Shown: piece after piece, positions 63,695 through 64,000 of the stretch
How positions within the stretch are numbered: position 1 is the first letter of the stretch
How the letters are laid out: each line of letters begins with the position of its first letter
Assembly: GCF_039566955.1 (NCBI RefSeq)
Contig: NZ_CP154796.1
Span: 1,550,001-1,614,000, forward strand
DNA: 64,000 nucleotides
Origin: Micromonospora sp. DSM 45708
GTDB taxonomy: Bacteria; Actinomycetota; Actinomycetes; Mycobacteriales; Micromonosporaceae
Direction of reading: 5' to 3'
Notes under the pieces: generated by a model
Database searches by the model: none
The model's input: the letters and a program-made list of their open reading frames with translations, nothing else
What the model was told of the DNA's origin: nothing
Position numbers and translations under genes: made by a program

Positions 63695-64000
63695 ATGGCG
63701 TACGACGCGTTGGTGCTGGTCTCCTTCGGTGGCCCGGAGCGGCCCGAGGACGTGCTCCCCTTCCTCCAGAACGTGACCCGGGGCCGGGGCGTGCCGCCGG
63801 AGCGGCTGGCCGAGGTCGCCGAGCACTACCTGCACTTCGGCGGCGTGTCCCCGATCAACCAGCAGTGCCGGGACCTGCTGGCGGCGATCCGGGCGGACTT
63901 CGCCGCCAACGGCGTCGACCTGCCGGTCTACTGGGGCAACCGCAACTGGGACCCGATGCTCGCCGACACGGTGGCGCAGATGCGCGACGACGGGGTCACC
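63695..64000 (+). CDS. hemH: Ferrochelatase (3' partial)
   Basis: The first 102 residues, cut by the window edge. [20 protein letters not shown], then [36 protein letters not shown], is the ferrochelatase N-terminus. In actinobacteria this enzyme inserts iron into coproporphyrin III (CpfC) rather than protoporphyrin. ATG at 63695; GGGGAAG upstream. The gene order with inhA supports it. Confidence 0.95.
   Translation, partial: MAYDALVLVSFGGPERPEDVLPFLQNVTRGRGVPPERLAEVAEHYLHFGGVSPINQQCRDLLAAIRADFAANGVDLPVYWGNRNWDPMLADTVAQMRDDGVT

Overview
The window is high-GC actinobacterial chromosome, most likely Micromonospora or a close relative in the Micromonosporaceae. GTG starts are common and many operons are joined by GTGA or ATGA overlaps. 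Other markers are a fabG-inhA-hemH cluster, a conservon (roadblock/DUF742/small GTPase), a RIO-type kinase, conserved small proteins, and secreted polysaccharide-degrading enzymes with family-2 cellulose-binding modules. No rRNA, tRNA or CRISPR array was found.

Layout. 1-4.7 kb: the end of an ABC exporter, a membrane NACHT NTPase and a Mug-type DNA glycosylase. 4.7-8.4 kb: an SDR, then a tightly coupled three-gene operon. That operon encodes a TIGR04222 membrane protein whose C-terminal tail has five evenly spaced cysteines, an MNIO/DUF692 iron enzyme and a small partner; next is an AcnR-like TetR regulator. 8.4-11.4 kb: nitrilase, HAD protein, RIO kinase, DUF2630. 11.7-15.5 kb: a P450/class I/class II diterpene operon. 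15.6-19.5 kb: a complete conservon. 19.6-22.15 kb: two insertion sequences (ISL3 and IS481 type), each between copies of a palindromic repeat. 22.2-32.8 kb: LysR/SDR pair, trypsin-like protease with a small companion, aconitase, VOC, DedA, C39 peptidase, hydrolase and small genes. 32.8-36.7 kb: APC permease, GPP34, GNAT, a membrane-anchored CBM2 protein. 36.9-45.1 kb: a giant secreted amylopullulanase, a beta-helix surface protein and a frameshifted paralogue. 45.6-55.8 kb: aminopeptidase P, AsnB, LPMO, PfkB kinase, MFS/MarR, beta-lactamase-fold/thioesterase pair, PAP2 protein. 55.9-58.3 kb: two PH-domain membrane genes joined by a 60-bp tandem repeat. 58.5-64 kb: MoxR/DUF58/VWA operon, a gene-poor stretch with two tiny ORFs, then fabG, inhA and the start of hemH.

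The most interesting system is the MNIO operon at 5.5-7.7 kb. MNIO enzymes modify cysteines in peptide substrates, and here the enzyme is translationally coupled to a membrane protein ending in a CX6CX6CX6CX5C Gly/Ser tail. This suggests a membrane-tethered, post-translationally modified cysteine tail. Also notable are a shared palindromic operator (8413-8431 and 28299-28317) linking the AcnR-like regulator to aconitase across 20 kb, an IS481-type transposase that takes its stop codon from the target site, and an in-frame repeat ORF bridging the two PH-domain genes.

All calls come from reading the sequence and from recalled family knowledge; no database search was run.
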